64,000 nt of DNA, from contig OY744464.1 of NCBI GenBank assembly GCA_963556145.1, forward strand, positions 124,001 through 188,000. The letters run 5' to 3'. Position 1 is the first letter of the stretch; each line of letters opens with the position of its first letter. Origin of the DNA: Hygrocybe punicea. Taxonomy: Eukaryota > Basidiomycota > Agaricomycetes > Agaricales > Hygrophoraceae. The position numbers were made by a program, and so were the translations under genes. The notes beneath the pieces are model-generated. The model did not search any database. It was not told the DNA's origin and saw only the letters and a list, made by a program, of their open reading frames with translations. Below are positions 1-12,950 of this stretch, piece after piece.

Positions 1-1607
1 TTCCTCGGTGTGCATTTCTTGATCTTTCCTATGGCTATGATTTAACATGACCGGGTCACCTTAGAAATCAGAAAGAGTTTATGAAAGCAGCATGGTTTGC
101 CCTCAAGACGCTCTGCCAGAATGGTAAGCTTGGCCCTGCTGAGATGATGCTGTTCTTCGCATTCCGTGATGAACATGGCGATCTCGATAGTGGTGTGTAA
201 GTGCACCAACCGGCCCTCTGTAGTGCCACACCTAATAAAATGACAGAGTCAATGCCCATTCAGTCCATAACAAGCTTGATATGAGATCCCAGCTCAAAGA
301 CTTCACAGAGCATTTCGAAACGCCATGGTTTCAGTATGCCGAAAGGGTCCTCCCTCGTGAGTTGCTGCATGAACTTGGACACGCTATGTTGCCTTAATCA
401 ATTCACCAGGACCCAGCATCAAGAGTGATGACTCCACAGACCTTCAAATTCCTCGTAACTCTGCAGGAATACCTTTGTTCCCTGCTGTCGAGTTCAACAA
501 GATGATTTTGGGCGATATTCGTGCCATTCTGGAAAAATACTTCAGCACATTGTGGTGTAAGTCAGTCCAGTACAGCCTTCTGCTGGATTATTTCGAGTGA
601 TTACACCTAGGTCATACCTGGCCAGCCGATCAGCATTTTGCTGCAATACCTTGGGCTGATATTTCCGTTAACCCTTCCGACTATTATGATGTGCAAAGTT
701 TCATCGTCCCAGTCAAACTGCAAGCGCCAGAGCTTATGTCACTTGCCCACATTATCATTCTCTCGGAGTATCTTGCTTCGACAGCTTCCAGAGACACTGA
801 TGAACAACCATTTATGTTCCTGCAGAAGGCTGAGATTCTTAGATGCATTGGTGACCATCAGGCTGACATTGAAGCGCAGCACACAGCTGGTGATGAAGAA
901 GACAGCGACGATGATGACACAGAACTTGGGGCCATTGCTGCTGGAGTGCACGTCCCACTTGTGCATGAGTTGCAGCGCAAGGACACGACAAGTGAGGCAC
1001 CGGTGACAAGTGTCAGTGAGGCAGAGGATGGTGAAAATGCAGAGGAGAAAGTGGTAAGTGAGAACAATACTACAGAGAGGGTGCTGATGCAGAATTGCAG
1101 CATGAGAATGCCACAAGTGAGGCTGCGGGGACAAGTGTTGGTGAGGCAGGGAACAGCAAAAACGCAGGGGAGAAAGTGGCAATAAGTGAGAGCCCTACTG
1201 CCAAGGAGACACTGAGCAACGGCAAGGGTGGACAGGTAGGACATAATTCGGAGGAGATTGAATGCGAAAGCAAGAAGTCGAAGACACAGAGAGGCAGGAC
1301 AACTGGCGGCATTCTTTTCAGTACACGAAGGACATGGTCTTGCGTTGCTGAGAACTCACGAAAGACACGATCTTCTGTTGCCGAGAACTCACGAAAGACA
1401 CGATCTTCTGTTGCCGAGAACTCACAGAAAACACAGTCTTCTGTCGCTGAGAACTCACAGAAGACACGGAGCGCTCATGGTACAAGTGATGGGACTGTGA
1501 CTCGTGGGACAAAGCGCAAAGCGGCAGGGATTCAGGAAAATCTAGAGTACGCTATCTCCTCCTTTTCCTGCAGCAGCAGCAGAAAAACTGAACTACGGGT
1601 TGTTTAG
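1..1607 (+). CDS. Partial second copy of gene 1 (expanded Agaricomycete family, unknown function)
   Basis: The copy lacks its 5' end, which lies outside the window. Visible exons are joined by short GT-AG introns; one is 1054-1100, which removes an apparent frame change and links two tandem acidic segments. Readable stretches include LPRPSIKSDD, WPADQHFAAIPWADI and SPSDYYD-like text, then an acidic DEEDSDDDD run, two related blocks of about 23 residues beginning TSEA, four copies of an 11-residue unit (core TRSSVAENS) and a basic KKSK patch suggesting nuclear location. It matches the copy at 7574-9749 exactly. I recall this protein type as a large gene family in agaricomycetes; its biochemical role is unknown to me. 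Confidence 0.7.
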
Positions 1608-1970
1608 GGGTAGGCCAAGCAGCAAACGTGCGAATACACAAAATAAACGCAAGACGAGACACTGTATGCTTTAATCCTGTGTGGCATTAACCTGCTAACT
1701 TTCCAATTGTGCAGGTGGCTAGGATTGTGTTTCATCCGATTCAACAATGTTTAATCTGCTCAATGTATTTAATTTAAATCACTTCAACCATGTGTGTTTA
1801 ATCCACTGAGCTCTGAATTTCGGATTCCATTAAATCCAAGTTTCATTACCCACTACTTAAATTACTCCTGTTTAAACACGTAAAATTAGCTGTCTGTTTA
1901 AACAAAGTTCTGTTTAAACTTGATTTGCATTATAAAGTACATTGCTTAAGCAAGACTCCTAGGGAGGCTG
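1..1970. repeat. Left arm of a long inverted repeat
   Basis: Position x pairs with position 9181-x on the other strand; the match is exact over all stretches compared, including the window's first base against 9180. Homology stops at 1970/7211, where the sequences diverge abruptly. The arm runs off the left window edge, so its true length is unknown. Its inner 280 bp (about 1690-1970) carry GTTTAAAC motifs like the ends of the KDZ element at 7211-18256, so the arm is the terminal part of a second, inverted copy of that element. Confidence 0.95.
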
Positions 1971-2085
1971 CCTGACCACCATTACCATGTCCCTTCAACC
2001 AAGGCACTATTTCCTTCAAAAAGGCTTTGCTGACAGATTCCTACCCAAGGAGTTTCAGCAGTGATTCAGATGAAAAGAGGTTTCA

Positions 2086-5000
2086 TTACCTTTGTTTTGG
2101 AATCAGCCCTGATGGACTTGATTTTATCCAAACAGTCGCGTTCATGGCTAGCCCACAATGCATTTCAAGTCTCAAAAAATGACAGTAACTCATCCATTGT
2201 CTTCTAGAAACAATCCAACCTGATAAAAATAATTCACAAGAGGAATTGAACAAATGAGGGCTTACACCACGAGATCCATTATCTTTAGTCAAGTTTGCCA
2301 ATCGTTCCAATGAATGGGCCAAACCATCCAGGAAAACAATTGAAGCTTCTTGTTGTTGATGGGTGGATGTTTTGCTTGTGTCAATTCCAGCAGATTTAGC
2401 GTGATCTCCCTTCCTGGGACTGACTACGATGGTAGTTTTCAAGGTGTAAGTCTTCTTCTTCCCACCAGATTTAGGGGTTCCAATTGGGGCAGATTTCTGC
2501 TGTTTCTTCCACTTGGCAAACAAGGTATCTTCCTCGTCAGAGGAAGACACAACATGAGCTTCTTTTCTTTGAAAACTGGCCATTAAAGTTTCTTCTTCCG
2601 AGGAAGATGCACTAACCCTCCCCACTGCAATGGCTGGTGAGGAATCCCTAAAATTACAGACCAACCAATGATGAAATGTTTATGCTCCAAGCGAAAAATA
2701 TAACACACTCTGATAAATCTTGAGGCACATACGGAGGAGTCCTGAGGCATGTTTTGGAATTAGTTTAACAGTGATTAAAGATCCACTTACCTGTCTTTAT
2801 ACACCATCCTCTTGCTGGTTACCTCAACCTCCAACCTTTCTGTAGCATCTATATTCAGCCCAGTAAGACATATTTAGATTAGTTATCTCATGTGAAACGT
2901 ATTTATAGCACCTGGAATTGGCCCCACAACAGCTGTCTGCAAATAATCCTTACTGTTATCATAAAATCACAAAAATCAAACAACACAAGTAAGCTCTCCA
3001 GAGTCCAAATTTTGCAAGTACACTTACTTACCTTAAACGGTTTTGATTGTCATCATATGGCCACAAATCTTCCAAGTCATCATTTGCTTGGTTTAAATTA
3101 GATTGATCACTTGAAAAAATGATTATGACAGAGGAAGCTTCAACACAATACCCAAGCTTACATTTCATCATTGTCTGATGATGTCACAGAATTATGAACC
3201 ACTATTTCAAGCTCAGTCAACTGTGAGTCCAGACTGTAACAACCAATGAGGATAACGAAGCATTACTGATTGCACAACCTACCAGTTCGATGACTCCGTG
3301 CAATTGGTAGCATCAATTGTCTCAGAACAGCAATGAACAGCCAAATCCCCATCAGAACCATGATACTATTTCTCACAAGACTTGCCTTGAGTGTGATGTA
3401 CGAAATTCCAACAAAAAACAACTTACCAGAACATTGTCTTGAATTCTGGGTAGTGTGTTGATGGCGGATCCTTCCATCATTGGTTTGGGAATAATCATTC
3501 TTGCAACAAAGTTAAATAACTCCATCGACTTGAATGAGAATGTTACATACAAATCTGCTTTCTTAAATATTGTATTTGTTCTTCCTCTCATCTTCTCTCT
3601 AAGATCTATGTGAGGAATTGATAAACCAGATGATCCCTTGGGTTTAGATTGAACCGGTGATACTACATATGCTTGATGAGAGAACAATCCATTATAAATG
3701 AGAATCTGTAACACTGACCAGAAGATATACTCTGATCGGGGTTGGCATTCTGTTGGCATCATTGGTTACACAGGGAATGTTGCCCAGAAAGAAAAAACTG
3801 ACAGAGCTGACTAAATTTTCACAGCAATCTGTCTGTCGGGATGATCCTGGCCAATAATCACTATGGTCCTGGATGCTATGTGTGTTCTCTGATGCCACGT
3901 CTGACTGTCAGAGGATACATCATTAAAGAAGTAACCACCCAAACCAAACTTGGAGGTCATACCGGTGACTGAGAAATGTTTTGGATGGGCTGATTGCCAA
4001 GATGGTGTACTTGTTGGTGGAGTGAGCTGGACCCCTGGTTAAAATTGAGTCAGGGAGGTCAGGAAGATCAGATGAGGCCAATTTACCTGGCTGTCTAAGC
4101 TTTCACCGTCACCTCTGAAGCCTACTAAATCAGGACAATCACCACCATCAGTCTGTTTGCAACATCCAGAAGTTAGGTCAGGCCAGACAGCTAGGCTGAC
4201 TGGGATCACCGAAGCCGAGTCTAACAGGGCCTGGGAAAATTCATTCATGAAAAAAGCCTAAATGTAATGGTTCATAGCATACCAGGGATGGGAGATTCTC
4301 TTTAACCACGAGTGAGCCAGCATCACATGGAACATCTTGAACGATCATTTCATGATGGCTTTCGACAGCCGATTTAGATGGTCCACCTAACCCCTTGGAT
4401 TTAATCCCGATATCTGTTAATAGGCCGATCATATATTTATCGAAGTCAAAGTGCTGAATGCCCAATCGTGCGCAGTTAAAGTTCTGAGCCAGGTCAGAGG
4501 GAGCCAACATCTCCGGAAATACATTCTTATAATCTGCCACATTGGTTAGGAATTATTTTGACAAGTTAGTGTCACTTGCCAAATTCTTTTCCATCCTTGA
4601 ATGGATCCAATTTGAAACGATTCAAGCTTGTTGGAGATGCCAGTACCTTTTTAGTGGCGCGATGCAAATCCCACTGGTCCTTTACAATCCACTCATCCAA
4701 AATATGGATACGCGTTTCACCAGTCCAAGTTGTCGTTGCCTCATTCTTTAGTACTTGTTTGACCAAGTCTTGAACTTTGGTCGAATAGACGATCCATTTG
4801 ATGTGAGTTTCTACTGCCTTGCGTAACAGCTGATAACCTCGGGTTTTGCCTTCAAGCCATCCGCTGAGCCACCTATAAGCCTCTTGATAATAAATGATAA
4901 TAAAGTTTAGCTGATCCCAGAAACGCTGGTAATGTCCAGGAAGTGCAGTGGATGACTTGTCCGATATTCTTCCGGTTTCAGTATCCCAAGCGGTGGTCAC

Positions 5001-6792
5001 ATAAATTGGGATAGAGTTGGAAGCAGATGTTGCTGTGAGAATGCCATTGCCCTCATGGAACCTGAGGGCAGCATCACATTCAGCCTTTGTAGGCATTGAC
5101 CGAGGCCATTTCAGGAGGAATTGTTGGTGAGATCGCATGAGATCTTGCGCCAGATTAGGCAGACTGACATTACCTAAGGTGGATTAGGTTATATAAGGAG
5201 TTGATGGAAGTCGCAACATGGATTCGAGCTCACTTTTAACAACACAGATGAGCGTTAAGAGCTACGAGAGCAATTGAAGTAAATCGGCCAGTCGGTCAGT
5301 GAACTTTGCCATAGTATGATGAGGCGTTCGACTCACAGCTCCCAGGATCGCAGCCAGTCCTGTGCTCTATCAAGAGTGGTGTAATGTGATGATGGTGGTG
5401 GAGGAACAGGAGCCGATGGAGGTGGATAACATAGGTGATAATAGGTTGTGGTCAGCCATGATGGCCATCTCCACTAAGCGGACCCAGTCGGTCAAGTGGG
5501 CAGTAAGTAGCTCCTGATTTTCCCAGTTCTAATGTCAACCCGTGCAACCTTCCAGGTGCATTGATTCAACAGCGATGTTAACTGGCAACAGAACCAATGG
5601 GAATTGGACAAGGAACTCGTGGCTGCATTACCTGCAGCTGAAAGTGGGGGGAGCTCGAGCTTTGATAGTTGTTGGGGATATTTGATAAAGGGTTGGGTTG
5701 CGGCTAAAAGTTTGAGTGACGCAGAGGATGAAGTCACCTGGAAGACAGAGGTTTGGCAGAATGTCTTCTCATCATAACCGATGACAGATCGGGGTTGTGC
5801 TGATTGGGCGACAGAGTGAGTAACCGTAAGCGCAACTAAGCTCCAAAAATCACCTAACTCAATGAGCCTAGCATTGATGACCTGAAACTTCCCAATGGTG
5901 TTTTTGGCTGTGGCATCTCCAACTCTCCAGCCCACTTGGCAGGTGCCTATCAGAGACCAGACCTCTTGATGCGAAACTTGCTGGATGGTTCGCCAGAGTT
6001 CCAAGTCCCAGCAGCTTCGGTGGCGATGAAAAGACAGTGCTTTTCGGACCTCTTGCTCGAGGGGAAAACTGTGGATCTACTTGTGGTGGCTAATAATCAG
6101 GCCAGCATTGCAGCCACTTCATGCTGCTACCACCGTATATCCCTGGGCACAGAAAATCCTTGGGTTGTGTTTGCGGGAATGAATGGTAGCAACATCAAAT
6201 TCTACGCAATGAAGGGTTCCTGAGTTGAAGAGGGAAAATGGTGCTTGACTTACCGTATGTTGCAAGGCATGGAGTTCAGTTTGAAGAGGTTTGGGGACTG
6301 TCTCTCAATGTTTGCTCTCAGCGATGCCATGAGGTTGCAAGCGACTGAAGCTTGGACAGATTTCCAAGAAATGTTGAGGGCTGCTCTGAACCGAGAGCAA
6401 AGGCCGGTTAAATGGTGGCTAGAGGATTTGAGAATGACCACTTCGGCGACAAAGAGGAGCAGCAAAATCAGTGGCCGCCACTGGGACAGCCAGTGCCATG
6501 GGACTACTGCATCACAGGCCAGCAGTGAGAAACGCAGTCACCAACAGCGAAATGTGGGCAGTCAGCCAAGCTCCATACATGGCAGTGGCGCAGTCGCTGG
6601 TCCTGCACCGGCAACAAGGAACCGATTGGACATCATCGAGTGGTTGAGGTCAGTGCCGGTTGAGCCTGCAGTCAGTCTTGAGGTTGGGCCTGGCAATGGT
6701 GCGTTACTTCCAACAGTAGACAACATGCTGGAGGCTGGAGTTAGGCCAAGAAAACTTAGAAGGCTGTGGGGGCTTGGAGTTACCTGGCTCAC
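2086..6792 (-). CDS. Hypothetical multi-exon gene or genes in the spacer of the inverted repeat
   Basis: Several minus-strand open stretches (5492-6004, 4572-5138, 4241-4540, 3373-3762, 2086-2664) have natural-looking composition and lie between splice-like signals, for example a GTAAGT donor just below 6250. The 4572-5138 piece (about 188 codons) is rich in Trp and Tyr and contains FHEGNG, AWDTETGRI and HILDEW. The 2086-2664 piece has Ser/Glu-rich acidic runs and Lys-rich patches typical of a disordered nuclear protein. I recognise no domain. Exon joins are unresolved, and this could be one gene or two. It lies outside both KDZ element copies, so it is either resident host sequence or part of another mobile element. 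Confidence 0.35.
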
Positions 6793-7210
6793 GTCAATGA
6801 GGGCGAAGTGTGGGTTATTGGTAAGCTTTAAATCCCTGTCACTTGGTTATAATTAGGGTACTGAGCGTCCATATGGATTTTGTCTGAAATTTCCATGTTT
6901 CATGCCTGTCTGTAACTATCTGTATCTGCACAGTAGTACTGTAGTTTGTTGAACACATCATGTTGGTGCTGTGTTTATTGAGACTGGGTTAGATGACTTA
7001 GGTTCAGCTTAATATTTTTTACTACTCGGAGTCTCCATATAACCTAGCCATCGTTCGTACTGTACTCTCGTGAATTATAACAATTTGTCAGGTAACTGAG
7101 GTCAATTGTATTGTTATCTACTGGAAAAACACGTCACGGTAAGCCAAAATTGTTATGTTTCAACCCATGTCATGGGGCCGTCACCGTGAACTGGCGGAAG
7201 GACAGCACCC

Positions 7211-7320
7211 CAGCCTCCCTAGGAGTCTTGCTTAAGCAATGTACTTTATAATGCAAATCAAGTTTAAACAGAACTTTGTTTAAACAGACAGCTAATTTTA
7301 CGTGTTTAAACAGGAGTAAT
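7211..7320. repeat. Left terminal and subterminal repeats of the KDZ element
   Basis: GTTTAAAC occurs at 7262, 7278 and 7304, and the outer part matches the inverted right end at 18190-18256. The palindromic 8-mer is a plausible transposase-binding site; that role is inferred from its repetition near both ends. Confidence 0.65.
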
Positions 7321-9180
7321 TTAAGTAGTGGGTAATGAAACTTGGATTTAATGGAATCCGAAATTCAGAGCTCAGTGGATTAAACACACATGGTTGAAGT
7401 GATTTAAATTAAATACATTGAGCAGATTAAACATTGTTGAATCGGATGAAACACAATCCTAGCCACCTGCACAATTGGAAAGTTAGCAGGTTAATGCCAC
7501 ACAGGATTAAAGCATACAGTGTCTCGTCTTGCGTTTATTTTGTGTATTCGCACGTTTGCTGCTTGGCCTACCCCTAAACAACCCGTAGTTCAGTTTTTCT
7601 GCTGCTGCTGCAGGAAAAGGAGGAGATAGCGTACTCTAGATTTTCCTGAATCCCTGCCGCTTTGCGCTTTGTCCCACGAGTCACAGTCCCATCACTTGTA
7701 CCATGAGCGCTCCGTGTCTTCTGTGAGTTCTCAGCGACAGAAGACTGTGTTTTCTGTGAGTTCTCGGCAACAGAAGATCGTGTCTTTCGTGAGTTCTCGG
7801 CAACAGAAGATCGTGTCTTTCGTGAGTTCTCAGCAACGCAAGACCATGTCCTTCGTGTACTGAAAAGAATGCCGCCAGTTGTCCTGCCTCTCTGTGTCTT
7901 CGACTTCTTGCTTTCGCATTCAATCTCCTCCGAATTATGTCCTACCTGTCCACCCTTGCCGTTGCTCAGTGTCTCCTTGGCAGTAGGGCTCTCACTTATT
8001 GCCACTTTCTCCCCTGCGTTTTTGCTGTTCCCTGCCTCACCAACACTTGTCCCCGCAGCCTCACTTGTGGCATTCTCATGCTGCAATTCTGCATCAGCAC
8101 CCTCTCTGTAGTATTGTTCTCACTTACCACTTTCTCCTCTGCATTTTCACCATCCTCTGCCTCACTGACACTTGTCACCGGTGCCTCACTTGTCGTGTCC
8201 TTGCGCTGCAACTCATGCACAAGTGGGACGTGCACTCCAGCAGCAATGGCCCCAAGTTCTGTGTCATCATCGTCGCTGTCTTCTTCATCACCAGCTGTGT
8301 GCTGCGCTTCAATGTCAGCCTGATGGTCACCAATGCATCTAAGAATCTCAGCCTTCTGCAGGAACATAAATGGTTGTTCATCAGTGTCTCTGGAAGCTGT
8401 CGAAGCAAGATACTCCGAGAGAATGATAATGTGGGCAAGTGACATAAGCTCTGGCGCTTGCAGTTTGACTGGGACGATGAAACTTTGCACATCATAATAG
8501 TCGGAAGGGTTAACGGAAATATCAGCCCAAGGTATTGCAGCAAAATGCTGATCGGCTGGCCAGGTATGACCTAGGTGTAATCACTCGAAATAATCCAGCA
8601 GAAGGCTGTACTGGACTGACTTACACCACAATGTGCTGAAGTATTTTTCCAGAATGGCACGAATATCGCCCAAAATCATCTTGTTGAACTCGACAGCAGG
8701 GAACAAAGGTATTCCTGCAGAGTTACGAGGAATTTGAAGGTCTGTGGAGTCATCACTCTTGATGCTGGGTCCTGGTGAATTGATTAAGGCAACATAGCGT
8801 GTCCAAGTTCATGCAGCAACTCACGAGGGAGGACCCTTTCGGCATACTGAAACCATGGCGTTTCGAAATGCTCTGTGAAGTCTTTGAGCTGGGATCTCAT
8901 ATCAAGCTTGTTATGGACTGAATGGGCATTGACTCTGTCATTTTATTAGGTGTGGCACTACAGAGGGCCGGTTGGTGCACTTACACACCACTATCGAGAT
9001 CGCCATGTTCATCACGGAATGCGAAGAACAGCATCATCTCAGCAGGGCCAAGCTTACCATTCTGGCAGAGCGTCTTGAGGGCAAACCATGCTGCTTTCAT
9101 AAACTCTTTCTGATTTCTAAGGTGACCCGGTCATGTTAAATCATAGCCATAGGAAAGATCAAGAAATGCACACCGAGGAA
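7211..9180. repeat. Right arm of the long inverted repeat
   Basis: It is the reverse complement of 1-1970. The arm holds the left terminus of the three-gene KDZ element and the 3' two thirds of gene 1. Sequence continues as gene 1 beyond 9180, so identity with the outer flank cannot be tested in this window. Identical arms suggest recent duplication or transposition, or an assembly artefact. Confidence 0.95.
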
Positions 9181-9749
9181 TATCACTTTCAACTTCCTCA
9201 GCCCTTTTCTCATATGCCTGCTGATCCTCCTCGTCCTCCCACATCTCCTTCAAAACGACTTGGTAAAACCCTGCATGCCCCCCATCAGTATCAGCATCCT
9301 TTCGAAGTTTCGCAGCCTCAGTATTGATCTCGTTCTTTCGTTCTTGTTCATAGAGCTGGCGCCCAGTAACACTTGAGGAGAGATTGATAAAAAATTGATC
9401 TCCATGAGTGTTTGACGTGGACTGGCTTTTTCGTTTCATAGTGCTGAAGCGGTTTGTGAACTTGCGGATGATTCGCTGAAGAACCAATCAATCCCCTGAA
9501 TCATGACGTGAATTGACATACCATGGTCCAGGTCATCAGAGTCACATCCCCTTCGCAAAGCAGTTGGTCTTGAAACAGAGATGACGACTTGATAGTTTCC
9601 GCAGTGTCCTGCTTCCACCTTGTTAAGGAAGCACCCTTCATTCCTTTCAAGTCAGGATCAAGCTCGTACACCTTGGCCTCGAATGCTTGCATGTAGCTGT
9701 TAATATATGCGTCCTGAGCAGGAGTAAACTGTGATCTGCGTCCGACCAT
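7574..9749 (-). CDS. KDZ-element gene 1: expanded Agaricomycete family, unknown function
   Basis: The start chosen is the ATG at 9749 (MVGRRSQFTP). Exons join in phase: a GTATGT donor near 9523 joins CGAATC; a GTGTGC intron spans the arm edge; others use GTGAGT and GTAAGT donors, and the last is 8081-8127. The N-terminal part is charged (KWEDE-like stretches, GRQLYEQE), the middle has WPADQHF and DYYDVQSF, and the C-terminal part is disordered: acidic run, two duplicated 23-residue blocks, four 11-residue repeats and a basic patch. The layout suggests a nuclear protein. The family is often found near transposons in agaricomycetes (recollection, not searched). It is transcribed toward the left end of the element and lies 3' of gene 2. 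Confidence 0.7.
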
Positions 9750-10164
9750 AGTAACGAAAGGATGGTGTGGATTTGATGAAACAGGAACGATTCAGAACCT
9801 TTATATGAACTGACCTTGAAGTCAATGTGAAGGCCACTCATCGAAGAAAGCCACACCGCTTGTTTAAACCTCCTTCAGACATTGCATGCACTGTTGTAAC
9901 TGTTATTGTTCCCTCTGTAATGTGACAGCAAATGTACCTTGAATCAGTAGATGATGTCACGAAGCAAATAATATTACTTACAGGCAGTTCTGCAGACGAA
10001 GATAGACATCAGTTCATTTCATCTTCGTTAGTTGCAAACCATTGTGGTGAAAGATGACCGTGAGCAGACAATTCACATGCCACACATGAGAAGTCATGAA
10101 TAGTCACATTACGAGACGAGAACATTACACGAAGATGGGGAGAAACAATGGCATCAGCTAAAAG
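9750..10164. other. Intergenic region between gene 1 and gene 2
   Basis: No ORF of note. It holds one GTTTAAAC near 9863. It should contain the gene 1 promoter and the gene 2 3' region; I see no clear TATA box or polyadenylation signal. Confidence 0.4.
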
Positions 10165-12661
10165 TTAAAACGGGAGTTTGTGAGGAATAGTGGCCGCACG
10201 TCCAAAGTAATCAAAAAAAGTCTGTGTGTAGAAAGTGGCAATCGCTTCTTCAAGCAATGAGACGCTTGGCTCTGTGAAAGTATCAACGGCTCCAAACCCA
10301 AGCTCAAACCCATCTGGTGGTTGGCAATCCCAAGTTCTCATTACCTTGTGCATCGCCAAAAGATATTGGAGACGCTCACGCCAGTCGTCCGCAGCGAGAC
10401 CACCGTTCGTCGAAGGGATCTGAGTTACGAGGAAACTGGGGTCACCAGAGTTGGATGCCATGAAGCATGCCATAAGTTCGTATTGGCGGGTGCTAAACTC
10501 TGGTTCTTGTTCGATCCCTGAGGGCATTCTGGGTTTATGGGCTCGGCCATCCAGGGCCAGGAATTCGAAACGAAAGTTAAGCTCATACAGCTCCCACAGC
10601 ACCTCTTGGACAATCCTGCGATCAGGCAACATCCCGTCAGGCGCCATCAGTTGTTGCTCTTTCCAAAAGATTTGGGTACGGGGCATGTCTGCAACCAAAC
10701 CGGACCCCTTGTACAAATGGCCGATCAGTGTGATGATGTCGGCACGGCGTTGGCTAGCCCGAGTCGAGGTCATTTGTTTGTTACGCTCTGAACATAGACC
10801 TGATAGACAGTCGCGCCACTCTTGATTTGACAAAGCTCGAGCAGCAGAGTCTGCACGAGATACGCGAGATATCCATAGTTGGCGCTGGTCCAACCAATTG
10901 ACGAGGTACAAGGCTTGCCTTGCCTCGGTGTTCGGGCCCACCAAGAGCCTGGGATCAGGGAAAACAAAGTGTCCATCGTGTGGATTACTCTTACACAGAG
11001 CCTTCAGTCGAGAAGGTTCGGTATTAACGTGGAGAAGGGCATTGGCCCATGTGAAGATTGACGGAGGGATGAGGTCACTGTCAGGGTCTCGAAACTTGGC
11101 TTGAACGGGCTTCCAGCTAGAATTAGATTTCTTGGTTCCCACTGCAGGAAGCGATAAGCATTGATACATGAAGAGACTTGATAATATACCTGAACTAATG
11201 GCACTGCACTGTTTCCGAGCTTTCTTGGTGACCTTAATGGTGCGAGGGTGTTCGGGCTCGGCCACTGATACTCTCTCAGTAACCATCGGTACACTCTCTC
11301 CATTAACCGTGCGAGGGCGTTCGAGCTCAGCCATTGGTACCGTCGCTGTAACTGTTGGTACACTCCCTCCTACAAGAAATGGATCGTCGATGACAGCGAA
11401 AGGGTCTGGGTACTGGAAGCGTGTGCGGGCGTAATTGTGGATTTGCCTGACCTTTTCAACGTTGTTTGACCCATTGTGAATGACAGGGAATGATGGGCTC
11501 TCGGTCCAATCGGTCATTGTGAGAAAATCTTTGGGAGATCGAAGGGTAGTAACAGACATAATGTTCACGCCCAAAGATAAAGTTTGAAGAGGTCGCATGA
11601 ACCACACAGGAATACCAGCATCGAAGGCGGCCTGAACATATTGCGGGTTCTCGGTGAATGCGCCAACCACAAAAGCCACACGCTCGGCTTTCGGGAGACT
11701 GCCTTCCATTCGTGGCTTGAAAATCGTGATATAGTCCACGACAGCGACTAGTTCCAGGTACCAACGTTGAGTTTCAGTGACACCAAACACCATCTCCTTG
11801 TAAAACGTCGTGAGAGATTCCAAACGACATATTGAGTGGCGCAAAGCAACTTGGAGATTCAGCACAACGGGATTATTTCCGCCTGATTTTTGGTAATCCA
11901 TAATCCTTGCAAAAAGAGCCTCACACACAACCCGCAACTTCACCGCCTTTGAGATTTCAAGCTTACCAAGACCCTCTACAAATTGCCGACTTGTCGGGAT
12001 AAAGTCAGCAGCAGTGGGATTCCACCACATGATCGAAAGTGGATCAGCAGGATCCTCGGGACAGCGAGGAATAACGGGCAACCAGCAATATTCCTCCATA
12101 AAAGGTTGCGGCCATAACATGTAATCGTCGTCTGCGTAGCGGCAATCATTTCTTAAACGAACCAGGCATCTACCTAACGGAGGCTTATAGATGATGTCCA
12201 TGTTGGGTGATGTGATTATCGTGTCATTTACTCCGGGCTGGAAACCATCTATGATTGCAGCAACACGAGCATCAAATGGGCCTATAGGTTCTGTAGGATG
12301 ATATGAATAAGTATAAGCTCTTGTCATAGACACAACCTGTACCATTAGGTCGGCGTTGTTGAAGGAGTTCCAGCGGATCGATGGACATTGAGGACCAATG
12401 AACTTAACGGCAGAATCTGAGACAGCAGTCACTCTAATATTCAAGGAAGAGGGTTAGAGACGACGCAAAGTCTAATCTCTCGCGGTGAGTAAAGACTGAC
12501 GCAAAGTCAAAGTCCCTACTTTGCTGGAACGACGCATAGTCGAATTCCGGGATTGCACAAAGTTGGATGAAATAAAAGGACTAACCGTTAAACTACCACC
12601 TCGAAACTTGTCTTGCACTGGATGCCGCAGGACGTGGCGTACTGGTGAACCACAAGGCAAC
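10165..12661 (-). CDS. KDZ-element gene 2: large protein of unknown function
   Basis: The main exon reads open from 12433 to a stop at 10165. It has no ATG at its 5' end, which supports an upstream exon at 12600-12661 (ending in an AG phase joined to A) and a longer intron 12434-12599. A 48-nt in-frame intron (11142-11189) interrupts the ORF. The protein is about 750 residues. Recognisable text includes VVGAFTENPQYVQAAFDAG followed by PVWFMRP, a 20-residue duplicated Pro/Glu segment near the middle, and a C-terminal FPDPRLL and WRDCLSGL region. I recall proteins with the GAFT...AGIPVW...RP signature as common in agaricomycetes next to transposons, without known activity. I see no catalytic motif. 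It is divergent from the KDZ gene. Confidence 0.7.
12456..12548 (-). ncRNA. Three-hairpin module, copy 1 (in gene 2 intron 12434-12599)
   Basis: Three successive stem-loops at 12526-12548, 12494-12514 and 12456-12480 each have apical GAC-N5-GTC, with loops TTTGC, TTTGC and TATGC on the transcribed strand. Outer arms are AGAGA/TCTCT, a GACT/AGTC core that extends with two G-U pairs only on the minus strand, and GGAA/TTCC. Each has a small asymmetric internal loop between the outer arm and the GAC/GTC stem. The function is unknown. Confidence 0.75.
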
Positions 12662-12840
12662 CTAGAATAATGATTGTGAGTTATGTTGAACAGCTTTGCG
12701 AGGTACGTGCAAGAGACGACGCAGAGTCAAATCTCTCGCTGTGAGTCGAGACCGACGCAAAGTCAAAGTCTCAACTCCACCAGAATGACACAGAGTCTAG
12801 TTCTGGGTATGAAGACTGGGATAAGACGGGTATGACTTAC
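12662..12840 (-). other. Inferred long intron of gene 2 carrying a hairpin module
   Basis: A GTAAGT donor at 12840 and a TTCTAG acceptor at 12662 bound a 179-nt segment, about three times the 47-66 nt typical of other introns here. Joining the flanks keeps a reading frame open (…SIQVT then VALWFTST…). The extra length is the three-hairpin module. Confidence 0.55.
12712..12806 (-). ncRNA. Three-hairpin module, copy 2 (in intron 12662-12840)
   Basis: Hairpins lie at 12780-12806 (arms CCAGAA/TTCTGG), 12748-12772 (GAGAC/GTCTC) and 12712-12736 (AGAGA/TCTCT). All carry the apical GAC-N5-GTC. The order and spacers (7 and 11 nt) match copy 1, and the arms differ from copy 1 while remaining complementary. 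Confidence 0.8.
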
Positions 12841-12950
12841 TGTTACTTGAATGGAAACGTAGAAGTCGACAGGCTGATTTGTTGACGAAAAAAGGCTTAT
12901 ACAGAATTTGTAATCCGGATTCGGTCATGTAGCATTTGTAGTCACTCACT

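Noticed and set aside
1054..1100. Frameshift in gene 1
   Set aside because: A GTAAGT...TTGCAG intron of 47 nt joins the two frames in phase, and both arms carry it.
12434..12444. Start of gene 2 at the beginning of its long open frame
   Set aside because: No ATG is present there; the position is inside an inferred intron ending ATATTAG.
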